This document shows, piece by piece, positions 1 through 10,498 of a stretch of DNA of 64,000 nucleotides. The translations under genes were made by a program, and so were the position numbers. Origin of the DNA: Pseudomonas sp. SDI (GTDB taxonomy: Bacteria; Pseudomonadota; Gammaproteobacteria; Pseudomonadales; Pseudomonadaceae); the NCBI RefSeq assembly GCF_003105155.1, contig NZ_QETK01000018.1, positions 44,538 to 108,537 of the forward strand. Direction: 5' to 3'. Below the pieces are notes generated by a model, which was given only the letters and a program-made list of their open reading frames with translations, searched no databases and had not been told where the DNA came from. The number at the start of each line of letters is the position of its first letter. Positions within the stretch are counted from its first letter, which is position 1.

Positions 1-619
1 GCTGGCCGCTGCCCTGTTCACCGTAGGCCCAGTTGCCTTCGCCGGTCTGGAAGATGGCGATCTGGCCATGTTCATGGGCAAGGTGTTCCAGCGCACTGTA
101 GTTGCCGGTCCCGGTCTGGATACTCAGGGCATGGTTGGCGGTGCCACTGTACAGCTGTTCGATATTGGCTTCGTTGCCGTCGCCAAATTGCAAGGTGGTA
201 GCCTGGCTGCCCGTCTGGGTGTCCTGGTAGATGAACGAGAAGTTGCCGGTGCCTTCCTGCTGCTGCTGGGCACTGTTCTCGGTACCGATCGACTGGCTGG
301 CATGGGTGCTGTTGAAGCCACCGAGCTGTTGCTGGTGGATCTGGCTGCCGTTTTCGAACAACTGCTCGGCATAGTTGGCGTTGTACTCGCCAATCGACTG
401 CTGCTGAATCTGCGCGGTAGCGTTGTCCTGCTTGGCCGCCGAGTCGTTGCCCAGGCCAATCTGCAACTGGCTGGCGCTGGCATAGGGCGAGGCCGATTGC
501 TTGACGTCGGCGATGTTCTCGGTGCCTTGCTGGCTCTGGGTCGAGACGCTGTTGTCGGCCATCACCTGGCCGGCCAGGGCCAGAACAATGGCGGCGCTTA
601 AAGGAGCGAGCTTGAACAT
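1..619 (-). CDS. csgA: Major curlin-like amyloid subunit (CsgA-like), 3' part outside window
   Basis: Predicted secreted subunit of a curli-type functional amyloid fibre. The frame starts at 619 and is still open at position 1, so about 206 residues are visible. It begins with a signal peptide (MFKLAPLSAAIVLALAGQ, cleavage near VMA-DN). The mature part is rich in Gln, Asn, Gly and Ser, with spaced GxxN and Q-x-G elements typical of curlin repeats (for example QLQIGLGND, EGTGNFS, TGTGNYS, TGEGNWA). A GGAGG ribosome site lies about 8 bases upstream of the ATG. It follows csgB by 17 bases and is the fourth gene of a minus-strand operon. The repeats are more diverged than those of E. coli CsgA, so its polymerisation partners (CsgC/E/F/G) would have to be encoded left of the window. 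Confidence 0.8.
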   Translation of the reverse strand, partial: MFKLAPLSAAIVLALAGQVMADNSVSTQSQQGTENIADVKQSASPYASASQLQIGLGNDSAAKQDNATAQIQQQSIGEYNANYAEQLFENGSQIHQQQLGGFNSTHASQSIGTENSAQQQQEGTGNFSFIYQDTQTGSQATTLQFGDGNEANIEQLYSGTANHALSIQTGTGNYSALEHLAHEHGQIAIFQTGEGNWAYGEQGSGQ

Positions 620-636
620 GGTGGTGCCTCCAGGGT

Positions 637-1110
637 TTAACGGTATTGGTTGACCTGCACGTGTTGACCATTACCGGCCTGGATAACCGTGCTCGATAGC
701 CCGGAACCCGCTTGCTGGATGGTCGCGCTGTTGCTGTTGCCGTTCTGGGAAATCTCTGCCCGGTTGTTGCTGCCGCTCTGGGTAATCGCGGCGCTGTTGC
801 CGTAGCCTTGCTGGTTGATACTGGCCATCAGGTCGCTGCCCTGTTGCAGGATGTACGCCTCCTGGGCACTGCCCGACTGCACGATGCGCCCCAGCAGCGA
901 CTGGCCGTCCTGGCCGATCACGGCGCGGTTGGCCTGGCCGTTCTGCTCGATTGCCGCCTGCTGGCCGGGCGGGGCCGTGGCCGGCAGCCAGCTGGGCGCC
1001 TCGCCGAGGTCGGAACCGGCGGCGAGGTCGGCGTTGTCCATCAGGTCGTTGGCCTGCACCGCCTGGCCGCTCAGGGCCAGGCAGAACAGCAAGGGGGCCA
1101 GGCGGCGCAT
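637..1110 (-). CDS. csgB: Minor curlin / nucleator-like protein (CsgB-like)
   Basis: 157 residues. It has a signal peptide (MRRLAPLLFCLALSGQAVQA) followed by an acidic linker (about 22-50) and then four to five degenerate curlin repeats of the form Q-x-G-x-x-N-x-A-x-I-x-Q (residues about 55-155; for example NGQANRAVIGQ, GYGNSAAITQ, GSNNRAEISQ, GNSNSATIQQ). In curli systems CsgB anchors and nucleates CsgA. The order csgB then csgA matches that pairing. A strong GGAGGAG ribosome site precedes the ATG. It lies 16 bases after the stop of the secreted Ig-like protein, so it is probably co-transcribed with it. Family assignment is good; a nucleator role is inferred from order and size. Confidence 0.8.
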   Translation of the reverse strand: MRRLAPLLFCLALSGQAVQANDLMDNADLAAGSDLGEAPSWLPATAPPGQQAAIEQNGQANRAVIGQDGQSLLGRIVQSGSAQEAYILQQGSDLMASINQQGYGNSAAITQSGSNNRAEISQNGNSNSATIQQAGSGLSSTVIQAGNGQHVQVNQYR

Positions 1111-1126
1111 CAGGCACTCCTCCGGG

Positions 1127-3358
1127 TTATTGCACAGTGACCGGGACGGTACGCACCGTGCCCTGGCTGCTGCGGATGGTGGCCGTCGGGCTGGCGCTCG
1201 GGATCACCGTGGTGCTGTTACTCACCGTCAGCCGCCAGCGCCCGGTCAGCGGCACTGTGGTGCTACCCAGCGTGACCAGCCCGGTTGGGGTCGTGACCTG
1301 GATGGTGATGGTGTTGCCGGTGGTCACCGACGAAGTGCCGGCGAAGTCCCAGTTGAAGCGGTTGTTAGACCGCGCCTGGACGGTGGCGGTGGTCACCGTG
1401 AAGGTTTCCGCCGCTGGCCGTGGCGACACCTGCACGCTGACCGTGCCACTGCCCGACAAGGCCCCCAGCGAGTCCCGCGCCACGTAGGTGAAGCTGGTGC
1501 TGAACGCCGTGGTGACGTTGGCCGGTGGGGTGTAGGTGACCTGGGTGCCATCGGTGCTCACCGTACCGCGGCCCGGGGCCGGTTGGGTCACACTGTTGAC
1601 CGCCAGCGGCAGGTTGCCTTCAGGGTCGGTGTCGTTGGCCAGTACGTTGATCACCAGCGGAACGCCGAGGGTCGCGACACTGTCATTGACGGCTGTTGGC
1701 GACTGGTTCGGGGCGACATTGACGGTCACGGTGGCGGCGGTGGATTTCAGGCCCTTGATGTCCTGCGCCTTGTAGGTGAAGGTGGCCACCAGCGGTGCAT
1801 TGACCACCGCCGGAGGGGTGTAGATCACCGCAGTGCTGCCGCTCAGCGCCACGCTGCCCTGGCCGGTGGCCGGTTGGGTGAGGTCGGTGATGCTCAGCGG
1901 CGTGTTGCCGTCGGGGTCGCTGTCGTTGGCCAGCAAGTTCAGGGTCAGCGGTACGCCGAAGCTGGTGCTGCCGCTGTCGGCCACGGCCAGTGGCGGCTGG
2001 TTGTCGGCCTGCAACGGGGCGCTGCCGATGATTACCACCGGTTCGTTGTCGCTGCCGCCATGGGCGGATTTGACCGTGATGCTGGCCGGTGGCTGCGCCA
2101 GGTCGTTAACCGTCAGGCTCTGCGTGGTACCGGACTTGGACAGGCGACCGAAACCTTGGGCAACCAGGTCCGGTACCTGTACTTCATCGCTGGAACTGGC
2201 CTGGATCAGCAGGCGCTTGTTGTTCCATTCGTAGTGCGCGGTCTGGATCTTGACGATGTCCTTGAGCTTGCTGGAAATCGCCGTTGGCTGCGTGGCGCCA
2301 GCCGGATGGCTGGCGGTGAGCACCACCACTGGCGGCGGGGCGCCGGGGATCAGGTGCTGGGCGAAGTACAGGCCGTTGTTGTCGGTCAGCAGGTTATAGG
2401 CGCAGGGGGACGCCGGGGTGCCAGGCACCAGCGCAAGGGTTTCGCGCAGGCACAGGCTGTTACCGGCGGCGGAGTGGGCAAACACTTCCACGCGGGTACC
2501 GGCACTGGTGCGCCGGTAGCTGGCGCGCTCCATTTCGACAGCGGTCTGCGTGCGCGGGTCGAGGATTTTCCCGGACAGGCTGAAGACGTTGGTCTGGATC
2601 GACCCGGCCGGGCCTTGGATACGCACGAAGTTGGTGTTGTTCGGGCTGCCGGTCACTGCCTCGCTGAGGTTCGGGTCGCCGACGTAGGTTTCGCTGGCGC
2701 CGGTGTCCGGGTTCACTTCGGTGTAGGGGCCATTGACGCTGCGCAGGAACGGCCCGATGGCACCGTCCAGGGCTCCGCTGAAGTTACCCGGTGCGCCGAT
2801 GCCGATGTCGCGGGTGATGTTGATCGCGCGGCGTCCGGCGGTGGTCACATTGACCGTTTCGACGCCGTACGGGTGGGTGATGACGTAGGTGCCGGTGCTT
2901 GGCACCGAGGCGCGGATGCGGATGCGGGCGAAGCTCTGCTGGTCGCCGTCCACCGGGTTCTCGGCGGCGAAGGCCGCTTCGATACCGGCCACGTAGACCT
3001 CCAGCTCATAACCGCTGTTGCCCACTTGCGGGATCTGGGTTTCGGCCAGGAACCAGAACATCTCCGGTGGCCAGTTGTCCGGGAATACCAGCGGCAGCGC
3101 GTCGTCGTAGACGCCCGGCTCCGGCAGCAGGGTGCACATGTAGGCCGGCGGGGTGCTGACCGGCACCCGCGTACTGGCGGCGCGCGACTGGCACAGCTCC
3201 ATGCGCAGGCCGGTGTTGTCTTCGTACCACATCGGGTAGCGCCCGGTGGCCAGGGTGTAGGGGCCGGGGTCGACGGCGGCGAGTCCGGCCCAGGCGCTGC
3301 CGGTGAGCGTGACGGTGAGCCCGGCTGCACACAGCGCCAGGCGTGGCAATTTGTTCAT
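1127..3358 (-). CDS. Secreted protein with two cadherin-like (Big_9-type) repeats, unknown function
   Basis: 743 residues from the ATG at 3358. That start is preferred over an upstream in-frame ATG at 3397 because an AGGAGG ribosome site sits just before it and a clean signal peptide follows (MNKLPRLALCAAGLTVTLTG..AWA). Residues about 25-455 form a region shared with the upstream neighbour (shared stretches include THPYGV, GPFLRSVNGPYTE, GDPNL-EAVTGSP-NTN). Residues about 460-650 contain two tandem repeats with the hallmark N-x-LANDSDPDG / N-x-LANDTDPEG motif of cadherin-like or RTX-adhesin extracellular domains. A beta-rich tail follows. I do not recognise the N-terminal domain. It lies between a paralogue and csgBA in one operon, which suggests a surface or matrix role. 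Confidence 0.8.
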   Translation of the reverse strand: MNKLPRLALCAAGLTVTLTGSAWAGLAAVDPGPYTLATGRYPMWYEDNTGLRMELCQSRAASTRVPVSTPPAYMCTLLPEPGVYDDALPLVFPDNWPPEMFWFLAETQIPQVGNSGYELEVYVAGIEAAFAAENPVDGDQQSFARIRIRASVPSTGTYVITHPYGVETVNVTTAGRRAINITRDIGIGAPGNFSGALDGAIGPFLRSVNGPYTEVNPDTGASETYVGDPNLSEAVTGSPNNTNFVRIQGPAGSIQTNVFSLSGKILDPRTQTAVEMERASYRRTSAGTRVEVFAHSAAGNSLCLRETLALVPGTPASPCAYNLLTDNNGLYFAQHLIPGAPPPVVVLTASHPAGATQPTAISSKLKDIVKIQTAHYEWNNKRLLIQASSSDEVQVPDLVAQGFGRLSKSGTTQSLTVNDLAQPPASITVKSAHGGSDNEPVVIIGSAPLQADNQPPLAVADSGSTSFGVPLTLNLLANDSDPDGNTPLSITDLTQPATGQGSVALSGSTAVIYTPPAVVNAPLVATFTYKAQDIKGLKSTAATVTVNVAPNQSPTAVNDSVATLGVPLVINVLANDTDPEGNLPLAVNSVTQPAPGRGTVSTDGTQVTYTPPANVTTAFSTSFTYVARDSLGALSGSGTVSVQVSPRPAAETFTVTTATVQARSNNRFNWDFAGTSSVTTGNTITIQVTTPTGLVTLGSTTVPLTGRWRLTVSNSTTVIPSASPTATIRSSQGTVRTVPVTVQ

Positions 3359-3393
3359 GCTGCCTCCTGCTACGGAATGGGGCGTGATCGGCT

Positions 3394-4737
3394 TCATGGC
3401 ACGATGACCACTTCTTCGCTGTCGCTGCCGCCGTTGCTGCTGGTCACCGTGACCTCAGCCGGCGGAATTGGCGACAACCCGGTGGTCAGGCTTTTCACCG
3501 CGCCTTCGCCACTCAGGGCACCGATGACGGCGCCGGTGCCGGTGCTGGCGCTGAGCACCGGCGGGGTGATTTCGTCGCTGGTCGAGGCGACCAGAGTCAG
3601 TTGCCCGGAGGCCAGGCTGAACTCGGCACGCTGGATCACCACCAGGTCGGTGAGCGCCAGACTGGCGCTGGTCGGGGTGCTGCTGGCGATGGCGGCGCTG
3701 TTGTCGGCGCTGACCAGCAGGTTGACCGGCAGGCTCGGGTTGAGCGCCGATTGGGCGTACCAGGCGCCGGTGTTGCTGGCTTCGCTGAAGGCCAGCGCCG
3801 GGGTCTGGCTGCTCAGGCTGACGCTGGCGGGCGGTGGCGGGGCGAGCACGAAGACATCCTGCTGCGCGCGTGGGTTGCCGCTTTCGGTGCGCCGCGAATA
3901 GGTGCTGCGCTGGGGGATTAGCGGCGTCGGGCGGACCACCGTGGACAGCTTGCCGGAGATCGCGAACAGTTCGGTGCGCAGGTCGAGGCCGTTCGGCCCT
4001 TCGATGCGCACGTAGTTGGTGTTGAACGGGCTGCCGGTGACCGCTTCGGTGAGGTTTGGGTCGCCGATGTAGCGCTCGCTCGCGCCGGTTTGCGGGTTGG
4101 TCTCGGTGTAGGGGCCGTTGACGCTGCGCAGGAACGGCCCGACATCGCCGCCCAGGGCGCCGGTGTAGGTCTTTGGTGCGCCGATGCCGATGTCGCGGGT
4201 CATGTTGATGGCCCGGCGGCCGCCAGCGGCTACGTCGAAGACGTCGACGCCGTAGGGGTGAGTGATGACATAGGTGCCGGCGCTGGGGACATCGACGCGG
4301 ATGCGCACCCGGGCGAAGCTGATCTGGTCGCCTTCGACCGGGTCTCCGGCAGCGAAGGCCGCTTCGATGGCGGTGCCGTAGCTCAGGTCGATGCCGCGGG
4401 CGGCGTCGACCAGGGCGGCGTCGGCGGTGAACCAGAAGGCTTCGTCGGGGAAGTTGCTGGGGAAGTTGAGCGGTTGGGTATCGTCGAACACGCCAGGGGC
4501 CGGTAGCAGGCTGCACATGTACGAGGGTGCTCCGGCGGCGCCGGGGACGCGCGAACTGACGGCCTTCGACAGGCACAGGTCGAGGGTGCGGCCGTGGGTG
4601 TCCTGGTACCAGGCTGCGAAGCCGCCGTTGTCTTGGATGTAGGGGCCGGAGTCGACCGCGAACAGGGCGGCCTGAGCCGGAACCTGGAACAGGGCGGCGG
4701 CCAGCAAGGCCAGTGGATAGGGGGTAGGACGGTGCAT
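3394..4737 (-). CDS. Secreted protein of unknown function, paralogue of the downstream Ig-like protein
   Basis: 447 residues with a signal peptide (MHRPTPYPLALLAAALFQVPAQA). The N-terminal ~290 residues align by eye with the N-terminal half of the next gene (VDSGPY, WYxDxxGRxLxLC, PSYMCSLLP.PGVFDD, THPYGVD, DIGIGAP, GPFLRSVNGPYTE). The C-terminus ends in an NGGSDSEEVVIVP strand that corresponds to the segment before the cadherin-like repeats of the paralogue. It looks like the same protein without the repeat tail. First gene of the four-gene operon: a sigma-54 promoter lies about 55 bases upstream. The ribosome site is GAGGGA. Family unknown to me. Confidence 0.75.
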   Translation of the reverse strand: MHRPTPYPLALLAAALFQVPAQAALFAVDSGPYIQDNGGFAAWYQDTHGRTLDLCLSKAVSSRVPGAAGAPSYMCSLLPAPGVFDDTQPLNFPSNFPDEAFWFTADAALVDAARGIDLSYGTAIEAAFAAGDPVEGDQISFARVRIRVDVPSAGTYVITHPYGVDVFDVAAGGRRAINMTRDIGIGAPKTYTGALGGDVGPFLRSVNGPYTETNPQTGASERYIGDPNLTEAVTGSPFNTNYVRIEGPNGLDLRTELFAISGKLSTVVRPTPLIPQRSTYSRRTESGNPRAQQDVFVLAPPPPASVSLSSQTPALAFSEASNTGAWYAQSALNPSLPVNLLVSADNSAAIASSTPTSASLALTDLVVIQRAEFSLASGQLTLVASTSDEITPPVLSASTGTGAVIGALSGEGAVKSLTTGLSPIPPAEVTVTSSNGGSDSEEVVIVP

Positions 4738-4790
4738 GAGTGGTTCCCTCTTGCAATCGGGCCCAGGGGCGGGTCGTCTGCAGGGGCTTC

Positions 4791-4807
4791 GGCAACTTCC
4801 GTACCAA
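4791..4807 (-). promoter_or_regulatory. Sigma-54 (-24/-12) promoter of the secreted-protein/curlin operon
   Basis: Read on the minus strand it is TGGTACG-GAAG-TTGCC (after a leading T), against the sigma-54 consensus TGGCACG-N4-TTGCW. The invariant GG (4805-4804) and GC (4793-4792) have the exact required spacing. The predicted transcript start is near 4780, giving a leader of about 43 bases to the ATG at 4737. Confidence 0.75.
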
Positions 4808-4894
4808 TGTTTTGGTGCTGGGCTGTGGGGCAGGTGGGGCGGGGGTTTGCTGGATTTTCTGGGTTGCTAGTGGATCGGCCGGGCGGGGCGCATG

Positions 4895-4908
4895 CCCCAG
4901 TATTGGGG
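4895..4908. promoter_or_regulatory. Perfect inverted repeat, candidate enhancer site for the sigma-54 activator
   Basis: CCCCA-GTAT-TGGGG: five-base perfect arms with a four-base spacer. Its centre is 97 bp upstream of the -24 GG of the minus-strand sigma-54 promoter, a normal distance for NtrC-type activator binding. A further GGGG half-site lies at 4914-4917. The matching element in front of the multicopper oxidase has the same spacing. Binding by the window's activator is inferred. Confidence 0.5.
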
Positions 4909-4996
4909 ACAGTGGGGCGCCTACAAGGGACATGTACGCCAGCGATATCGCACGTCCTAGGCTATACATAACAGGGATCGGGCGCGGGAACCTGCC

Positions 4997-6454
4997 ATGA
5001 CCATCGAACAGACCCTGGACACCACGTCACTGCATGCCGCCGACACCGCGGGGGCAAGCGAGCGGCCGCCGTTCAACCTGCTGCGTTGGTACGCCGTGGT
5101 CAGCCTGGCCGTGATCGTCAGCGTCGCCGTCGGCCTGGGGCTGATCTCCAGCCGCTTCGTGATCAACGAAAGCGTCGAGCGCGACGCGCTGCTCACCGCC
5201 CAGTTCATCCAGTCGATTGCCTCCGCCGAAGTGCGCCATGTGTCCATTCCAAACATCCGCACCATGGGCGAACTGCTCGATCCGCGGCTCGATGAAGCCT
5301 TCCCCGAGGTTGCTCCCGCGGCTCGTCGCACCGCCCGCTGGGAATTTCTCGACCACATCGCGCACCTGCCCGACGTACTCCTGGCGAACATCTACGCGCC
5401 CGATCGCACGGTGATCTGGTCGACCAATTCGGCACTGATCGGCAAGCTGATCGACTCCGACGAAGACCTCGACCACGCCTTCGACTACAAGGTCCGGGTC
5501 TCGGCCAGCTACCACACTCTCGACGATGCCCGCAGCGAGCAGAAATTCATCGTGCCGCCGCAAAACCTGTTCATCGAGAACTACATCCCGCTGTTCGACA
5601 ACAGCGGTGAACAGGTCACCGCCATGGTCGAAATCTACAAGGAACCGCGTGACCTGATCGAGCGCATCGAACAGGGCCTGCTGTTGCTCTGGCTGGGCAC
5701 CGCGCTCGGCGCCGGTGCGGTGTACGTCAGCCTGTACCTGATCATCTACCGCGCCGCCAAGGTGCTTGCCACCCAGCAAAAGCAACTGATCGGCAATGAA
5801 ACCGTCGTAGCGCTGGGGGAAATGTCCTCGGCCGTCGCGCACAGCCTGCGCAACCCGCTGGCGAGCATCCGCTCCAGCGCCGAGCTGGCCCAGGAGTTCG
5901 ACGACGGCGCCGCCCACCAGCAGATCGACGCCATCATCAGCCAGGTCGACCGCATGTCGCAGTGGGTCCGCGAACTGCTGCAATCGTTGCGCCCGCTGAC
6001 CGACGAGGTCGAGCCGGTCGATCTCGAACGGGCCCTGCGCGACAGTCTGCGTGCCTACGACGGGGCGATCAGCGAAGCACGGGTCAGCGTGAAGCTGGCC
6101 GAGCTGGGCGGGGTCCGTGTCATGGGCCAGGCCGGGACGCTGGTGCAGGTGTTCAACAGCCTGATTGCCAACGCCCTGGAGGCCATGCCCGACGGCGGCG
6201 AGTTGCGCGTAGAGGTGCTCCGGCAAACCGCCAAGAGCCTCAGCCTGCGCCTCTGCGACAATGGCAAAGGCATGAGCGGCAAGCTGCAAGGCATGGCCTT
6301 CAAGCCGTTCTTCACTACCAAACAGGGTGGGCTGGGTGTCGGCCTGGTGCTGGTGAAGCGGATCATGGAGCGCAGCGGTGGCTCGGTGCGCCTGCACAGC
6401 CGCGAAGGCGAGGGCACCTGTGCCGTGCTGAACTTCCGCATGCCCCCCCGCTAA
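4997..6454 (+). CDS. Membrane sensor histidine kinase (MnxS-like), first of two paralogues
   Basis: 485 residues. Transmembrane helix 1 is about 31-53 and helix 2 about 226-251. They enclose a ~170-residue periplasmic sensor domain whose conserved core (DHxxHLPDxLLAN, VIWSTN, LFIENYIP) is nearly identical to that of the second kinase in the window. The dimerisation box VALGEMSSAVAHSLRNPLAS places the phospho-acceptor at His282. The ATPase has an N box (NALEAMPDGG), G1 (DNGKGMS) and G2 (GGLGVGLVLVKRIM). It has no HAMP or receiver domain. The gene diverges from the secreted-protein operon and precedes the multicopper oxidase. The arrangement resembles MnxS1/MnxS2 of Mn-oxidising P. putida; that identity is from memory and not proven. 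The ribosome site is weak. Confidence 0.85.
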   Translation: MTIEQTLDTTSLHAADTAGASERPPFNLLRWYAVVSLAVIVSVAVGLGLISSRFVINESVERDALLTAQFIQSIASAEVRHVSIPNIRTMGELLDPRLDEAFPEVAPAARRTARWEFLDHIAHLPDVLLANIYAPDRTVIWSTNSALIGKLIDSDEDLDHAFDYKVRVSASYHTLDDARSEQKFIVPPQNLFIENYIPLFDNSGEQVTAMVEIYKEPRDLIERIEQGLLLLWLGTALGAGAVYVSLYLIIYRAAKVLATQQKQLIGNETVVALGEMSSAVAHSLRNPLASIRSSAELAQEFDDGAAHQQIDAIISQVDRMSQWVRELLQSLRPLTDEVEPVDLERALRDSLRAYDGAISEARVSVKLAELGGVRVMGQAGTLVQVFNSLIANALEAMPDGGELRVEVLRQTAKSLSLRLCDNGKGMSGKLQGMAFKPFFTTKQGGLGVGLVLVKRIMERSGGSVRLHSREGEGTCAVLNFRMPPR

Positions 6455-6455
6455 C

Positions 6456-6469
6456 GGGGACTTTTCCCC
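6456..6469. promoter_or_regulatory. Perfect inverted repeat, candidate enhancer site upstream of the multicopper oxidase
   Basis: GGGGA-CTTT-TCCCC directly after the kinase stop codon. Its centre (6462.5) is 97 bp upstream of the -24 GG of the sigma-54 promoter at 6557-6573. It could also act as a weak terminator stem for the kinase gene, but there is no following T run, so an activator site is the better reading. Confidence 0.45.
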
Positions 6470-6556
6470 ACTGCTGGTGCCAGCCCGAAGCCCCGCGTTC
6501 AACGCTAAGGTATTAATCTACAAGGTATAAGTTGCACGAAATATTTGGACACAGAT

Positions 6557-6573
6557 TTGGCCGGGTAATTGCT
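6557..6573 (+). promoter_or_regulatory. Sigma-54 (-24/-12) promoter of the multicopper oxidase
   Basis: TGGCCGG-GTAA-TTGCT (after a leading T). The invariant GG is at 6559-6560 and GC at 6571-6572, with correct spacing and a full -12 TTGCT. Transcription should start near 6584, 27 bases before the ATG at 6611. A TTG that could extend the oxidase frame lies inside this promoter and so cannot be the start. Confidence 0.8.
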
Positions 6574-6610
6574 CTTTAACATTACCGTCAGCCCAATCGA
6601 GGTGAATGCC

Positions 6611-9394
<2,784 letters not shown>

Positions 9395-9406
9395 GGGGTG
9401 GCGAGC

Positions 9407-10390
9407 ATGGCGCGATTCGACGGTGGTTGGGCCTGGCTGCTGCTGGCCCTGGTGCTGGTGGTGCAGTTGAGCCAGGCCGACGAGCAGGCCACGCCTTGGG
9501 GGCGTGGCTATTTCCCCAATACCGAGCTGGTCGACCAGGACGGGCGCCCTGTGCGCTTCTTCGACGACCTGATCGAGGACAAGGTGGTGGTGGTCAATTT
9601 CATCTTCACCGGCTGCGGCGACTCCTGCCCGCTGGAAACCGCGCGGTTGCGCCAGGTGCAGCAACTGCTCGGCGAGCGGGTCGGGCGCGACGTGTTCTTC
9701 TACTCGATCAGCATCGATCCGCTGTCGGATACCCCCGAGGTACTCAAGGCCTATATGGCCAAGTTCAAGATCGGCCCTGGCTGGCGTTTTCTCACCGGTG
9801 AGAAGGATCAGATCGATGCGCTGCGCCAGGCCCTCGGGCTGTTCATCGACGGCATCGACAACGGCCGCAACCGCGACCATAACCTCAGCCTGATCGTCGG
9901 CAACCAGGCCACGGGTCGCTGGATGAAAGCATCGCCGTTCGAGAACCCGTGGATTCTGGCCGACCAGCTGGCCAATAGCCTGCAGAACTGGAAGCAGCCC
10001 AGCGTCGAGCAAAGTTATGCCGACGCCCCGCTGATTCGCCCACCGAGCCATGGCGAGACGCTGTTCCGCACGCGCTGCGCGGCGTGCCACAGTTTGGGCC
10101 CCATGGATGGGGAAACCACCGGCATGCGGGCGGTAGGCCCCGACCTGTTGGGGGTCACCGAGCGTCGCGAGCCGGTCTGGCTCAGCCGCTGGATCCGCGA
10201 ACCGGATCGGATGCTGGCCGAGCAGGACCCGATTGCCGTCGAGCTGTTCGCCCGCTACAACCAGGTGCGCATGCCCAACCTGGGCCTGAACGAGGGCGAC
10301 ACGCAAGCGCTGGTCGATTTCTTGCACAGTGAACAGCAGCGTCAGCTGCGGCTGGCGGCACAACAGACGGGCAATGCCGCGCCGCCGTGA
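9407..10390 (+). CDS. SCO1/SenC copper chaperone fused to a class I cytochrome c
   Basis: 327 residues from the ATG at 9407 (AGGGGG ribosome site; an in-frame GTG at 9398 overlaps that site and is less likely). After a signal anchor (WLLLALVLVVQLSQA) comes a thioredoxin-fold SCO domain with C70-GDS-C74 and a distal His in RDHNLSLIV, the copper ligands of SCO1. From about 215 follows a cytochrome c domain with haem motif CAACH (~224-228) and a probable axial Met in VRMPNLGL. SCO proteins deliver Cu to oxidase sites, and the attached haem suggests electron transfer. Its place directly after the multicopper oxidase implies copper loading of that enzyme or acceptance of its electrons. It shares the oxidase promoter. 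Confidence 0.85.
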   Translation: MARFDGGWAWLLLALVLVVQLSQADEQATPWGRGYFPNTELVDQDGRPVRFFDDLIEDKVVVVNFIFTGCGDSCPLETARLRQVQQLLGERVGRDVFFYSISIDPLSDTPEVLKAYMAKFKIGPGWRFLTGEKDQIDALRQALGLFIDGIDNGRNRDHNLSLIVGNQATGRWMKASPFENPWILADQLANSLQNWKQPSVEQSYADAPLIRPPSHGETLFRTRCAACHSLGPMDGETTGMRAVGPDLLGVTERREPVWLSRWIREPDRMLAEQDPIAVELFARYNQVRMPNLGLNEGDTQALVDFLHSEQQRQLRLAAQQTGNAAPP

Positions 10391-10498
10391 AGGTAAAGTG
10401 CTATCACCGTGCGTCGCGTCATAGCGAATGATGTCCACCCTCCACAGCGGGCTGCGCTATAAGCTTTTAGAGACAGCATCCCACCAGGAAGTGTCCCG

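Noticed and set aside
1..1110. Repetitive curlin sequence considered as a DNA repeat array
   Set aside because: The periodicity is at protein level (QxGxxN units) with diverged codons; it is coding repeat structure.
815..3901. Open frame of 1028 codons on the plus strand
   Set aside because: Antisense to two secreted-protein genes with signal peptides and ribosome sites. Its translation is Arg/Gly/Ala-rich with no domain. A high-GC artefact.
10391..10498. Sigma-54 promoter before the second kinase
   Set aside because: No GG-N10-GC pair with flanking consensus was found in this gap.
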